Assembly: GCF_005887095.1 (NCBI RefSeq)
Contig: NZ_PNCI01000001.1
Span: forward strand, 1 to 64,000
Direction: 5' to 3'
From: Pseudoalteromonas rubra
Lineage (GTDB): Bacteria; Pseudomonadota; Gammaproteobacteria; Enterobacterales; Alteromonadaceae
DNA length: 64,000 nucleotides
Below the pieces are notes generated by a model. That model was not told the origin of the DNA, ran no database searches, and saw nothing but the letters and a program-made list of their open reading frames with translations. This document shows, in pieces, positions 16,391-25,243 of the stretch. The position numbers were made by a program, and so were the translations under genes. Position 1 is the first letter of the stretch. The number at the start of each line of letters is the position of its first letter.

Positions 16391-17998
16391 TTAATTGGTC
16401 ACCAGGGTAAGGTTTTCGAATAAAAACAGTCGATTACTGTCTACTTGTGTTTTGCCGGTATCCAGGTATTTTTGCTCAAGTACACCATCGGTGGACCAAG
16501 TCGCAAAGTCGTCATCGTTTAGTACACCCAGCCTTGTGTTATCAATCAGCCACATGCCTTCGAGTTTGTCGTGTGGATAACCAACCTGATCAATCAGATC
16601 GAGTACCAGAGATTTAGTGACAGGCACAACTCCAGCGTCACTCAGTGCTTCCCAGCCTTGTTCCATGATCACTTCTTCCAGTGTTTTTCCTGAAATAACC
16701 AAACCGAGCGCGTCATCTTGCGTTATCAACGGCGATGAAGCGATTTCTTCCAGGTTAGTAGCGTCGCTGAGGTTGATTTTATAAATGCGTTTCATGGCAT
16801 CCGGGTTGGTGCCATAAAATGCGCCATCTCGTTCAATAACCAGAAACTCAGAGTCAGATAGCGCGACGATACCAGAATTTGAATTCTGGTTCTTTTCCTG
16901 TTTGTACAGGTATTGCCCCACTGCTTTGGTTTCCAGGTTGACGGTTACAATACGAACGATATCTAAATCTTTGACAGTCTTGGAGGGGTTATACAGGGTA
17001 GACTGCATTATACCTACCAGTGTTTTTTCGTCTGGTGTGATTGCCAGGCCTTCCATGCCTCGATTGGCACGTCTATTGGCAAATTCAGCTGGCAGGTGTA
17101 GTGCAACCCGGTTATCTTCTGCGAATGCATTAATTCTTGCCAGTTCAACGCCGTTGGCATCAAAGTGAACAATATGCGGGCCATATTCATCACTGACCCA
17201 GAAGCTACCATCTTTTAAGGCAACCAGGCCCTCACCGTCCAGGCCATAATCGTCTAGTTTGAGCGGGTTATCCTGCTCATGATACGGCTGAGAGTTATCA
17301 ACCAAAATGGGCGCACCTTCTGCTGTATAGGGGGTTTCTCCTGTGCCCCCGAGATCAGAGCTATTAGGCAGACCGGTGATTGGTGTACCATCAGGGCGCT
17401 TGAGCAAAATTTCTTTCAACTTGACCACGCGACCGTCGCTTTGCAGCTCAAATAAGCCGATGCGGGGCGTATAGTCAGGGGTCGGAAACTTCTTACCTTT
17501 ACCGTATTCCCCGGTATATGTGGCATTGGGTCCGCGGTCAGTCAAAGCATAAAACTGCGTTTTATTGGTTGGGTGGGCAACCATATCCGAACCATAACCG
17601 CCATTTCGGATTTCGAAGGTGCTACCCGCAATATCGCCATTTTGTAGATCACTGCGTAGCGCGGTATGAGGCAATGCAGACCCTTGTGCTGAAAGCGGAG
17701 ATGGTTGGCACACATAATTGGTCTGGGTGACTTCCACGCCACTGAGTTGGTTATCACTGTTAATGTCGACACCTGAGTGCAACGCTATGCCCCCAAAGTA
17801 GCATTGGGGATCACCCATAGACAGGGATACCTGACTTAACAGGCTGGTCAATCCTTTCGCACCGGTATTGCCATTTACACCGTTGATGCCATCTTCACCG
17901 TTAATTCCTGCCTGTCCGTCTTTTCCATTATCACCATCGCAGGCCGCAAGGGCGAATATCACCGATAAAGCCAGCAGGGGTTTTGTACTAGGTTTCAT
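16391..17998 (-). CDS. collagen-like lipoprotein with phytase-type esterase domain
   Basis: A 535-residue surface or periplasmic lipoprotein. The signal peptide ends in the lipobox LAAC (Cys at about 20). It is followed by a collagen-like Gly-X-Y stretch (GKDGQAG ... NTGAKG, residues 26-50) and a short Cys-containing DUF7151-like module (about 51-95). The main domain (about 115-525) is of the esterase-like-activity-of-phytase family, with DMVAHPTNKTQFYALTDRGPN, DGEGLVALKDGSFWVSDEYGP and HDKLEGMWLIDN. These domains form beta-propellers and are often linked to release of phosphate from organic esters; the real substrate here is unknown. It is monocistronic and convergent with the GG-leader peptide gene. 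Confidence 0.87.
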   Translation of the reverse strand: MKPSTKPLLALSVIFALAACDGDNGKDGQAGINGEDGINGVNGNTGAKGLTSLLSQVSLSMGDPQCYFGGIALHSGVDINSDNQLSGVEVTQTNYVCQPSPLSAQGSALPHTALRSDLQNGDIAGSTFEIRNGGYGSDMVAHPTNKTQFYALTDRGPNATYTGEYGKGKKFPTPDYTPRIGLFELQSDGRVVKLKEILLKRPDGTPITGLPNSSDLGGTGETPYTAEGAPILVDNSQPYHEQDNPLKLDDYGLDGEGLVALKDGSFWVSDEYGPHIVHFDANGVELARINAFAEDNRVALHLPAEFANRRANRGMEGLAITPDEKTLVGIMQSTLYNPSKTVKDLDIVRIVTVNLETKAVGQYLYKQEKNQNSNSGIVALSDSEFLVIERDGAFYGTNPDAMKRIYKINLSDATNLEEIASSPLITQDDALGLVISGKTLEEVIMEQGWEALSDAGVVPVTKSLVLDLIDQVGYPHDKLEGMWLIDNTRLGVLNDDDFATWSTDGVLEQKYLDTGKTQVDSNRLFLFENLTLVTN

Positions 17999-18276
17999 TG
18001 TCGAATCCTTTTAATTATTGTCGCCAGAGTTTGCACATTCTGGCTGATTGAGTTTTGGAGCGAATACAAAACAATCTAAACGGGTACAATAACGAATTGA
18101 TGACAGGGCTTGGCCAAGTGCATTGGCACAATTGATATATTGACTGAGCGCAGAGGCAGGCATGAAGAATATACCGCTGGCACGGCCTGAACTGCGGCTG
18201 GGATAAAAAAGCTGCATTATCCTGGTCAATTGTGAGAGTCTGGCAATATCAGAACAAACACAATGGGATAACAGCA

Positions 18277-18975
18277 ATGAAGAGAATCGGACTGATAGGC
18301 GGTATGAGTTGGGAATCAACGTTAAGCTACTACACTTTGCTTAATGAAGGGGTAAAAGCACAGCTGGGCGGCTTACATTCGGCCAAAATTGTGTTGGTCA
18401 GCGTTGACTTTGCAGAGATAGAAGCGAAGCAGCACAAAGGTGACTGGCACGGTGCGGCTGAGTTACTGGCTCAGGCGGCACAGTCTGTCGAAGCTGCGGG
18501 AGCCGATTTCGTGTTGATATGCACCAATACTATGCACAAAGTAGCAGACGAGGTTCAGCAGGCCATTTCCGTCCCCTTGTTACATATTGCCGATGCAACG
18601 GGGCAGGCGCTGGTAGGGGATAATATTAAGAAAGTCGGGCTGCTCGGTACACGTTTTACGATGCAGGAGACTTTTTATCGTCAGCGTCTGGAAGACAAAT
18701 ACGCTCTGAAAGTCTGTGTTCCAGATAGTGCCGATCAGCAGCGCGTTCATGATGTGATATATCAGGAACTGTGCCTGGGCAAAATAGTCGACAGCTCGCG
18801 GGACGAGTACTTAAAAATCATCGCGACACTGAAAGCCGCCGGTGCCGAAGCGGTTATTTTGGGTTGTACTGAAATAGCGCTGCTTATTGGCGACGCAGAG
18901 CTGGATATACCCCTTTATGATACCACGAGTCTGCATGTACAAAGTGCGCTTAGTTTATCGCTTGAATCGCAGTAG
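18277..18975 (+). CDS. aspartate/glutamate racemase family protein
   Basis: A 232-residue cofactor-independent racemase fold. N-terminus IGLIGGMSWESTLSYY is the family hallmark. The two catalytic cysteines are C82 (LICTNTMHK) and C197 (ILGCTEI), both present. E. coli YgeA-type enzymes of this group racemise several amino acids, so the exact substrate is open. The ATG at 18277 is chosen instead of an upstream start at 18232 because the fold begins directly after it. The gene is divergent from the lipoprotein gene at 17998. Confidence 0.92.
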   Translation: MKRIGLIGGMSWESTLSYYTLLNEGVKAQLGGLHSAKIVLVSVDFAEIEAKQHKGDWHGAAELLAQAAQSVEAAGADFVLICTNTMHKVADEVQQAISVPLLHIADATGQALVGDNIKKVGLLGTRFTMQETFYRQRLEDKYALKVCVPDSADQQRVHDVIYQELCLGKIVDSSRDEYLKIIATLKAAGAEAVILGCTEIALLIGDAELDIPLYDTTSLHVQSALSLSLESQ

Positions 18976-19091
18976 CAGTGGCCCTGAGTCGTAAAAACAT
19001 GAATAAAAAGGCGTAATAAAGCGTAATTGCTATTTTGATGACGATAAGTAATGCTAAGTTATTGGTTAAAGGACAAAGAAAGAGTCAGGTT

Positions 19092-20000
19092 ATGGCATCA
19101 ATTGAAAAACAAAAGCTGAGCTTTTATGCGCAAAATGGGTTTGTTCGCTTTGAGCAGGCGTTGTCACAAGACTTGTTAAAGCGTTTGAGAGACTTGTCTG
19201 TCAAACTGGAAGCGTCGGCAAAGGAAGATTTGGCAAAAGGGGCATTACGCAGTCAGTACTACCTATCTACTGAATCAGGTGAACCTAAACTGTTTCGCTA
19301 CAATGATCTGCTGTTTGATGACCCTGAGCTTGTTTTGGACTTGCTTGCCAGCCCAACTATGATGGCGATTTGTGAGCAAATGGTGGGTGAGGGCTGTGTG
19401 CCTATGCAGCTTGATTTGGTATACAAATATCAGCATCCTCATCCACATATTTCCTGGCACCACGGTGCACCACATCCCAGGAATTATCCGTATCTCAATG
19501 TCGGCGTTTACCTGGATGATGCGGGTTTGGATGATGGCTGTCTGCGCTATATTCCTGACTCGCAACATGAGATTTTAGATATCTATGAGCTTTCAAGTCA
19601 GTATGGCTGGAACATTCCCGGTGTCGTGCAGCAACCGGCGAAGGCGGGGGATATTTTAGTGCAGGATATGATGATACTGCATAGTTCTGAACCGAAAAGA
19701 AGTGAAGGGCCAAGACGCACTATCTATATCGAGCTACGGCCTGTTGCAGGCATTGCCGAAAGTGAAAAGCAATCGGCACAATGGGCTGAACTCAGAAAGC
19801 AATGGATGGCGCATGTGATCCAGGCGGCAGAGCCTGAAGATGTGCCTGCGGGTTGGCTGGATTATTATGGGAAACCTGAGCATGATCTGGCAACCCTGGT
19901 CAAGTTGATTGAAGAGAAATGGGAGCCGGCCATCCCTGCCGTGTGGTCCCATCAAAATGTTGACCATCCGGATTACCCAACACCAGCTGACTTACGCTGA
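19092..20000 (+). CDS. phytanoyl-CoA dioxygenase family protein with HxG motif
   Basis: A 302-residue member of the non-heme Fe(II)/2-oxoglutarate oxygenase family (PhyH). The jelly-roll elements are clear: YKYQHPHPHISWHHGAP, then DDGCLRYIPDSQHE, then GDILVQDMMILHSS and GPRRTIYIEL. The distal iron histidine is H197 and the 2-oxoglutarate arginine is in RR at 208-209. The proximal metal motif, normally H-x-D, reads W-H-H-G (H123-H124-G125), so the carboxylate ligand is missing. This is the same change that leaves room for chloride in SyrB2-, WelO5- and BesD-type halogenases. It could therefore be a halogenase, a hydroxylase with unusual ligation, or inactive. The ATG at 19092 follows GTCAGG; the longer start at 19035 has no ribosome site. 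Confidence 0.85.
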   Translation: MASIEKQKLSFYAQNGFVRFEQALSQDLLKRLRDLSVKLEASAKEDLAKGALRSQYYLSTESGEPKLFRYNDLLFDDPELVLDLLASPTMMAICEQMVGEGCVPMQLDLVYKYQHPHPHISWHHGAPHPRNYPYLNVGVYLDDAGLDDGCLRYIPDSQHEILDIYELSSQYGWNIPGVVQQPAKAGDILVQDMMILHSSEPKRSEGPRRTIYIELRPVAGIAESEKQSAQWAELRKQWMAHVIQAAEPEDVPAGWLDYYGKPEHDLATLVKLIEEKWEPAIPAVWSHQNVDHPDYPTPADLR

Positions 20001-20333
20001 TAACCCAGATTTTTAATCAGTACTCCCTGGTGAGGTTGGCAAGACGCACTGTGTCTGCTGACCTCCTCACCCCACTTTGCGTGATATTCCCTGCGCTCGA
20101 TAATACCTGTCCGGTCCCCTGACAATGAAAGGAGCAAACGGTCTACCGTTTTTGCTTTCAATAATCTGCTATTTCTTAAACCGCTATTTGATGGATTTAT
20201 ATACTGAATGTGGGGTATTGGGTCACTAATTATTCTTATTTTTATGCCTGATATGAATTTTTTATGTTTTTATTAAAGATTTCATATTTCAATTGTGTGA
20301 CAATGATGCGGCTAAATTAATTAAGGAGTAATT
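20001..20333. other. intergenic stretch with two hairpins, no gene seen
   Basis: These 333 bp follow the dioxygenase gene. One hairpin has arms GGTGAGG/CCTCACC at about 20030-20070. A second is AAACGGT/ACCGTTT followed by TTT at 20136-20153, which could end transcription of the dioxygenase gene. The rest is AT-rich and presumably holds the promoter of the phospholipase C-like gene. Confidence 0.45.
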
Positions 20334-22025
20334 ATGAAGTTAAAATCTCTTGCCTGTTTTGTTGCCGTTGCAGCAAGCGCTCAAGTCACGGCATTTACCC
20401 AGTTGGGCGGCAGCGGGGTAATGCCCATTGGCCATGAATGGTTAACCCGAACCTCAGCCCTTGAGCTTTTGTCACAAAGCACTCAGGTAGAAGATGCCAA
20501 TGACCCTCGTCTGAGCTGGAACAAAGGCTTAGCAAAATCAACAGAACTCAATATCGCACAAACTGAAGTCGCAAAAATTCTTGCCAGTCGTCGCAATGAT
20601 AATACCTATTACTCAGAATATGACGCAATCTTCGCGGCGATAGTCGGTGAGCGCTGGGTGGATATTGCCGGTTTCAATGTCACTAATGCCAGTATCGACC
20701 CAACGGGTCCAAACTGTTTTAACGCCGTCGCTCAGGAGCCTGCTGATCTGCAGCAGGATCACTTTATGCGTCGCTATGACGATGTGGGTGGTGCAGGTGG
20801 TGTAGATGCCGCAAAGCGCGGACAAGCCCGGTTTATTGATCATTTCGTCAATGCTGCCATGGCGCAGAGCAAGCAGATTAAAGTGTGGGATGGGGGAGGC
20901 TATGCCAGCGCGGTAGAGGTGGATCATAACTACTTCCTGTTTGGTCGCGCTGTGCACCTGTTCCAGGATTCATTTAGCCCTGAGCATACGGTACGTCTGC
21001 CTGAAGACAACTATGAAAAAGTCTGGCAAGTAAAAGCCTATTTGTGCTCTGAAGGAGCTGAGCAGCATACCCATGCCACTGGAGACGCCATCAGTTATGA
21101 AAGTGGTGATGTGATCTGGTACCCGGGCACACGTACAGATGGTAGCTGGGATGGTTATCGCCCGAGCAATATGAAGCCTGTAGCGCTGGTGGCACTGGAA
21201 GCCAGTAAAGATCTGTGGGCGGCATTTATTCGCACTATGGCAACGCCGATTGAACAACGAGAAACGTATGCACGTACGCAAGCTCAGATGCTGGTTGATG
21301 CCTGGTTATCATTTGACGAAACCGCTATGCGTCAATGGTATGATGACGAAAGTCGTCGCGATCACACTTATGTACTGGCACCGGGGGAATCAGGCAAAGG
21401 AAAGTCTCTTGAACAGTGTATGGCAGAGCTGAATGTTGGAACCGTCAGCCAGCTGGAGCGTGTCGCTCAGTTGGACGAAGAGCGCCGTCAGTGCCTGTAT
21501 AATGTTGAAGCCGTAGAGGGCTATGAAGACCTTAACGATCCCCTGATGGATATGCCTTACAACTGGCAATGGAAATCAACTTTCTGGAAAACGGCCCCTG
21601 ATGGCTGGCAGGCACCAGACTTACCTGCGGATGCGGGCCAGGCTATGATCCTAAAAAGTGCAGAAACAGGACTGTCGGTATCAAGCGAGTCAGGTCTGGA
21701 GAATCATGCCAGACTTAAGGCCAGTGGTAATACGCCCGTTGAATTCATCATTGTGACCGGTAAAAACCAGCAAGTGTATTTTCGCGCCAGAGAAAATGCA
21801 GCGCTGTTCCTGAGCTACAGTGCCTCTTCAAGCGGCTACGTAAAGCTGTGGGATTCTGCAAAAGACTCGGGTTTTGAGCTGATTGATCAAGGTGGTGTGT
21901 GGAATCTCAAAAACACGCGCTGGGCGCAATATGTCTGGCTTGATAACAGCTCGCAGCAATTGCACCTGAACCGTCATGGTAAAGCCAGCAATGACAATGC
22001 AAAGTGGGTGATAGAACAACGTTAA
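20334..22025 (+). CDS. secreted zinc phospholipase C-like protein with C-terminal trefoil-like domain
   Basis: A 563-residue secreted protein with signal peptide (about 1-20, TAF cut). The catalytic domain (about 30-330) resembles zinc-dependent phospholipase C. An early GHEWLTRTS (H34) is followed by H208-x3-D212-x5-H218 (HLFQDSFSPEHT), whose spacing of 4 and 10 equals the H118/D122/H128 zinc ligands of Bacillus PLC. The last 125 residues (about 430-563) contain repeated YF-, YLSYS- and W-rich strands, like a ricin- or fascin-type beta-trefoil that could bind sugar or lipid. This makes it a candidate extracellular lipase or toxin-like factor. It is monocistronic, with a terminator after it. 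The exact ester it cuts is unknown. Confidence 0.75.
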   Translation: MKLKSLACFVAVAASAQVTAFTQLGGSGVMPIGHEWLTRTSALELLSQSTQVEDANDPRLSWNKGLAKSTELNIAQTEVAKILASRRNDNTYYSEYDAIFAAIVGERWVDIAGFNVTNASIDPTGPNCFNAVAQEPADLQQDHFMRRYDDVGGAGGVDAAKRGQARFIDHFVNAAMAQSKQIKVWDGGGYASAVEVDHNYFLFGRAVHLFQDSFSPEHTVRLPEDNYEKVWQVKAYLCSEGAEQHTHATGDAISYESGDVIWYPGTRTDGSWDGYRPSNMKPVALVALEASKDLWAAFIRTMATPIEQRETYARTQAQMLVDAWLSFDETAMRQWYDDESRRDHTYVLAPGESGKGKSLEQCMAELNVGTVSQLERVAQLDEERRQCLYNVEAVEGYEDLNDPLMDMPYNWQWKSTFWKTAPDGWQAPDLPADAGQAMILKSAETGLSVSSESGLENHARLKASGNTPVEFIIVTGKNQQVYFRARENAALFLSYSASSSGYVKLWDSAKDSGFELIDQGGVWNLKNTRWAQYVWLDNSSQQLHLNRHGKASNDNAKWVIEQR

Positions 22026-22042
22026 AGACAAAAGACTTGCTA

Positions 22043-22085
22043 CACTTATGGCGCTGCGGAGCAAAGTGCCATAAGTGGGCTTTTT
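22043..22085 (+). terminator. rho-independent terminator after the PLC-like gene
   Basis: A perfect ten-base stem (CACTTATGGC/GCCATAAGTG) with a 15-base loop is followed by GGCTTTTT, 18 bases after the stop codon. The following gap to 22282 shows no gene. Confidence 0.9.
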
Positions 22086-22282
22086 GACATTCCCAAGGCT
22101 GCATTGATATTCTGCCCAGTAGGGAATATCAGAAGGAGTACCAGGTGTTTTTATTCTCTAAAAAGAAGAACACAATTAAATCAATCGCATGTTCGCAATT
22201 TAACGAAACGGTTGTGAATGTCGGCTAAAACAGGGCCCGCCAGAGTCAAAATAGGGCAGGCCTGACACGATTAATGCCTTAA

Positions 22283-22474
22283 TCAAAAGTACAGATAGGA
22301 GTCGCAGTGACACTGCGGGTCATCTTTGAGTTCATCAATATGTACGTCGACTTTACTTTGTGAGCGCGCATCATAAATGGTAACCATGTTATGCTGCTTG
22401 TCTATGCTGAGCACCTCGACCGGGTGTTTGTGATACTCAACCCATTCTCCATTGCGGACATCTTCAATATTCAT
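22283..22474 (-). CDS. hypothetical 63-residue protein
   Basis: A small acidic protein with a compact beta-rich look (VEYHKHPVEVLSIDKQHNMVTIYD) and a C-terminal CHC motif (DPQCHCDSYLYF) that might bind metal. The family is unknown. The ATG at 22474 is preferred over an upstream frame to 22522 because the first 16 residues of the longer form look non-coding. GGGGTAG lies before it. It stands alone, downstream of the TonB receptor's terminator on the same strand. Confidence 0.6.
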   Translation of the reverse strand: MNIEDVRNGEWVEYHKHPVEVLSIDKQHNMVTIYDARSQSKVDVHIDELKDDPQCHCDSYLYF

Positions 22475-22550
22475 CTTTTCTACCCCATTAGTCAGTGAAC
22501 CTGCGCAAAGAGTTATGATCATATTGTTGTAATAAAGAGTTTAGTGATAA

Positions 22551-22582
22551 AAACGAAAAAGCCCAAGCATAGTGCCTGGGCT
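22551..22582 (-). terminator. rho-independent terminator of the TonB receptor gene
   Basis: On the minus strand, AGCCCA...TGGGCT (22560-22582 on the plus strand) is followed by TTTTTCGTTTTT. It lies about 18 bases after the receptor stop at 22600. It is a typical intrinsic terminator. Confidence 0.88.
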
Positions 22583-22599
22583 GTCTGATTTTCAGGGAG

Positions 22600-24897
22600 C
22601 TAGAAGCTGTAGCTTACACTGAACTTGACGCTGCGTGGCATAATGTAGCGGCCGTTCGGTGCGTCGGCATTACGTGGGTCGCCCTCGGTGATACCCTGCT
22701 CATCGGTCAGGTTGTCCACCGATACCATGAGTTTTACCTGCTCTGTTGGCTCCAGCGTAAAGCCCAGATCGAACTTTTCATAGCCATCCAGTACCACCGT
22801 GTTTTCGTTGTTACCAAAACGGTCATCAACGGCCGAGATGGTTCCGTAAACAGTGGCAAACATATCACCCAGCTCAAACTCATAGCTAGGTGTGACACGC
22901 ACCTGCCAGGCTGGCTGACGCTGTGCTTCGTTGCCCACATTTTCGGGACTTTCAGTGATTTCGGTTTTCTGCCACGTGGCGTTCATGTTTACGCTAAAGC
23001 CTGAGCTATGATTGAAGTTATAATCGACTTCAATACCCATGGCTTCGTTGGTCAGGATTTCTGCCGGGTCGCCTGGTTTTCTGACGAAGGTGTCGCCCTG
23101 TACTTCGTTGGCAAACAAGGTCGCGAACAGGTCGCTGCTTTCACCCATATATTTGTAGCCAATTTCTGCCTGGGTCACTTCTTTGATCAGACGTTCCCCA
23201 TCCTGATAAGCACCATAGTTGTCGCGGAAGTCGTCGAAGTAAGGCATTTTGTAGCCTTTGTTCATACGTGCGAATACACCACTCTGGTCGTCCAGTTTAA
23301 AATCAGCGCCCAGAGTCCAGGACGTTTTGCGTTCATCATAGGTGACAAACTTATTGATGGTGCCGTCAAGATCTTCATCAACAGAGTAGTCTACTTCGTG
23401 CTTTTCGCTGCGCAGGCCCAGGTCAAGAGTTAGCGCGTCGGTGGCGCGATAGCTGTGTGTGGTATAAAAGGCGACTGTGGTTGCATCGCCGGTACTATTG
23501 ATATCGTAGTTGAAGCCACAGCCGTCATCGCTGCTGTTACAGTCGATACCAGTGAGGGCCTCACCGCCGGCGCTCAGAACATGATATGCAGAGTTACCCA
23601 GGCTCCACCAGTCTTTTGCTGAGGTGGTTGCCGTGTATATACCAAACGAGCTGTTTACCTTTGAAAACTCTTTACTGATGGCTAAGTCATTGGTGAAGGC
23701 ATCAATCTCTTTAAGTACAACCCAGCGGCCGTAGTTTTGTACCATGGTATTGCCATCGTAGACAGTGCCTGTCACAGAGCCTACTGCACTTGTCCCATTG
23801 TCTGCCACGCTGGCCAGGTTAGTTGCTGCGCCATCGGGCACCAGGCCATAGGTATTGGCATCGCCCTGAGTCAGGCTAAAGCGGTCTATCAGTTGCCAGC
23901 CGTTGGGTAATTCGAGTTTCAGGCTACCGCCCGAAACGTGGCCTTTCCAGCCACGACCTTCGCCCAGGTCAATTTCCATGTCCTGTCCGGCAACATGGAT
24001 GGTTGCCTGACGGTTAAGCGTACCTAGCTGGGTAAAGCCTGCGTCAACGCCATCAACATTTAGTGGTGTAGGCAGGTACCAGGCGCCAGTGTCATCGGTT
24101 TGGCGGGTGTAAACATTAAACTCACCCTTATCGAATTCTTTGGTCAGATTAACGGTAAACTGATGACCTTTTTCAGAAGTAAAGCCAGCGTCACGGATAC
24201 CAGAGGAGCGTTTTGCATAGCCGCCGATCATATAATAGAAATCGTCGCTAAGTTCGCCGCTTAACACGCCGTCAATACGCTGAAGCCCGTAATCAGAAGT
24301 GGTATATTTAACTGTGCCCTCAGTGTCTTCTGAACCACGCTTAAGGTGAAAGTTCGTTGTCAGGCCTGGCTGACCATTTGATACGACCGGGTTTGGACCG
24401 CCACGCAGGCCTTCCATGCGGGCAATGGTTTCATCAAGACGGAATATCGATGAATTTTCTAAAAATGATAATGTCGGTGCAGGATAAATCGGCGAGCCTT
24501 GCAGGCTCACTGTCAAAAAAGGCGCATCGCCGCCACCAGGAAATCCGCGCACAAATACATTGGCGCCAGACTCTCCGCCTGAGCTTTCGACCCAGATCCC
24601 GGGTACCGATTTAAGCAGATCAGCTGTGCTTTTCGGCGCTAAACGTTCAATTTGTACGGCATCGACGTTGGTAACCGCAAAGCTGGCGTCCAGCTTACGA
24701 ATACCCGCACCACCAGGCGTACCAGAAACGATGATGGTTTCGACTTTTTTGCCTTGCTTCGTATCTTGCTGCTGCGCATGTGCTGTGCCCGATACGGTGA
24801 TTGCCGCTGCTACCGCTGATGCGATTAGAGAATATTTGTTGCCTAGGTTCACAGGAACTGCCCCCTTGGTTGTCATATGTGTTGTCAGTCTTTGCAT
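22600..24897 (-). CDS. TonB-dependent receptor of the trehalose locus
   Basis: A 765-residue outer-membrane active transporter. A signal peptide (ends AHA-Q) is followed by a TonB-box-like KKVETIIVSG, a plug domain (about 60-170, with FVRGFPGGGDAPFLTVSLQG), a 22-strand barrel and the terminal aromatic residue of Omp85-inserted barrels (SYSF). The start may be 24897 or 24876; neither has a good ribosome site. It is divergent from a LacI regulator gene, and a palindrome matching the operator of the downstream MFS gene lies 142 bp before its start. Import of a trehalose-type or other alpha-glucoside is inferred from this linkage, not from the receptor itself. Confidence 0.92.
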   Translation of the reverse strand: MQRLTTHMTTKGAVPVNLGNKYSLIASAVAAAITVSGTAHAQQQDTKQGKKVETIIVSGTPGGAGIRKLDASFAVTNVDAVQIERLAPKSTADLLKSVPGIWVESSGGESGANVFVRGFPGGGDAPFLTVSLQGSPIYPAPTLSFLENSSIFRLDETIARMEGLRGGPNPVVSNGQPGLTTNFHLKRGSEDTEGTVKYTTSDYGLQRIDGVLSGELSDDFYYMIGGYAKRSSGIRDAGFTSEKGHQFTVNLTKEFDKGEFNVYTRQTDDTGAWYLPTPLNVDGVDAGFTQLGTLNRQATIHVAGQDMEIDLGEGRGWKGHVSGGSLKLELPNGWQLIDRFSLTQGDANTYGLVPDGAATNLASVADNGTSAVGSVTGTVYDGNTMVQNYGRWVVLKEIDAFTNDLAISKEFSKVNSSFGIYTATTSAKDWWSLGNSAYHVLSAGGEALTGIDCNSSDDGCGFNYDINSTGDATTVAFYTTHSYRATDALTLDLGLRSEKHEVDYSVDEDLDGTINKFVTYDERKTSWTLGADFKLDDQSGVFARMNKGYKMPYFDDFRDNYGAYQDGERLIKEVTQAEIGYKYMGESSDLFATLFANEVQGDTFVRKPGDPAEILTNEAMGIEVDYNFNHSSGFSVNMNATWQKTEITESPENVGNEAQRQPAWQVRVTPSYEFELGDMFATVYGTISAVDDRFGNNENTVVLDGYEKFDLGFTLEPTEQVKLMVSVDNLTDEQGITEGDPRNADAPNGRYIMPRSVKFSVSYSF

Positions 24898-25038
24898 AGC
24901 TTTGTGTATGCATGCTCTTTGCTATTGTTATTCGCCGCCCATAGCCTGTTAGTTTGGCTTTAAACTCCCTAACCATTCTGCGAAAGGATAGGCACAAGCG
25001 TCAGGTTGCACGCGGCGTCATTTTAAAATAGAACGTAA

Positions 25039-25052
25039 TGCAAACGTTTGCA
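25039..25052. promoter_or_regulatory. LacI-type operator before the TonB receptor gene
   Basis: A perfect 14-bp palindrome TGCAAACGTTTGCA, with central CG as usual for LacI-family operators. A further half-site (TTTGCAAC) follows at about 25061. It lies between the divergent receptor and LacI genes. Its nearly identical partner is before the MFS gene at 26301. Confidence 0.8.
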
Positions 25053-25243
25053 ATAGGGTGTTTGCAACTTTTTCCGTACTTTATGGCAAACTGGTTACTG
25101 GACGGATGAGTGGCCAAACAGGTTGAGAAAAGGTGCGACAGGTAAGCAGGCGCTGCGCTATAATGCCAGGTCAGAGCATTGACTCTGTTTTAAAAATGAA
25201 TATATTCAAATTGTTACATTGGTTCTTTGGTGGTGCGTTATAC

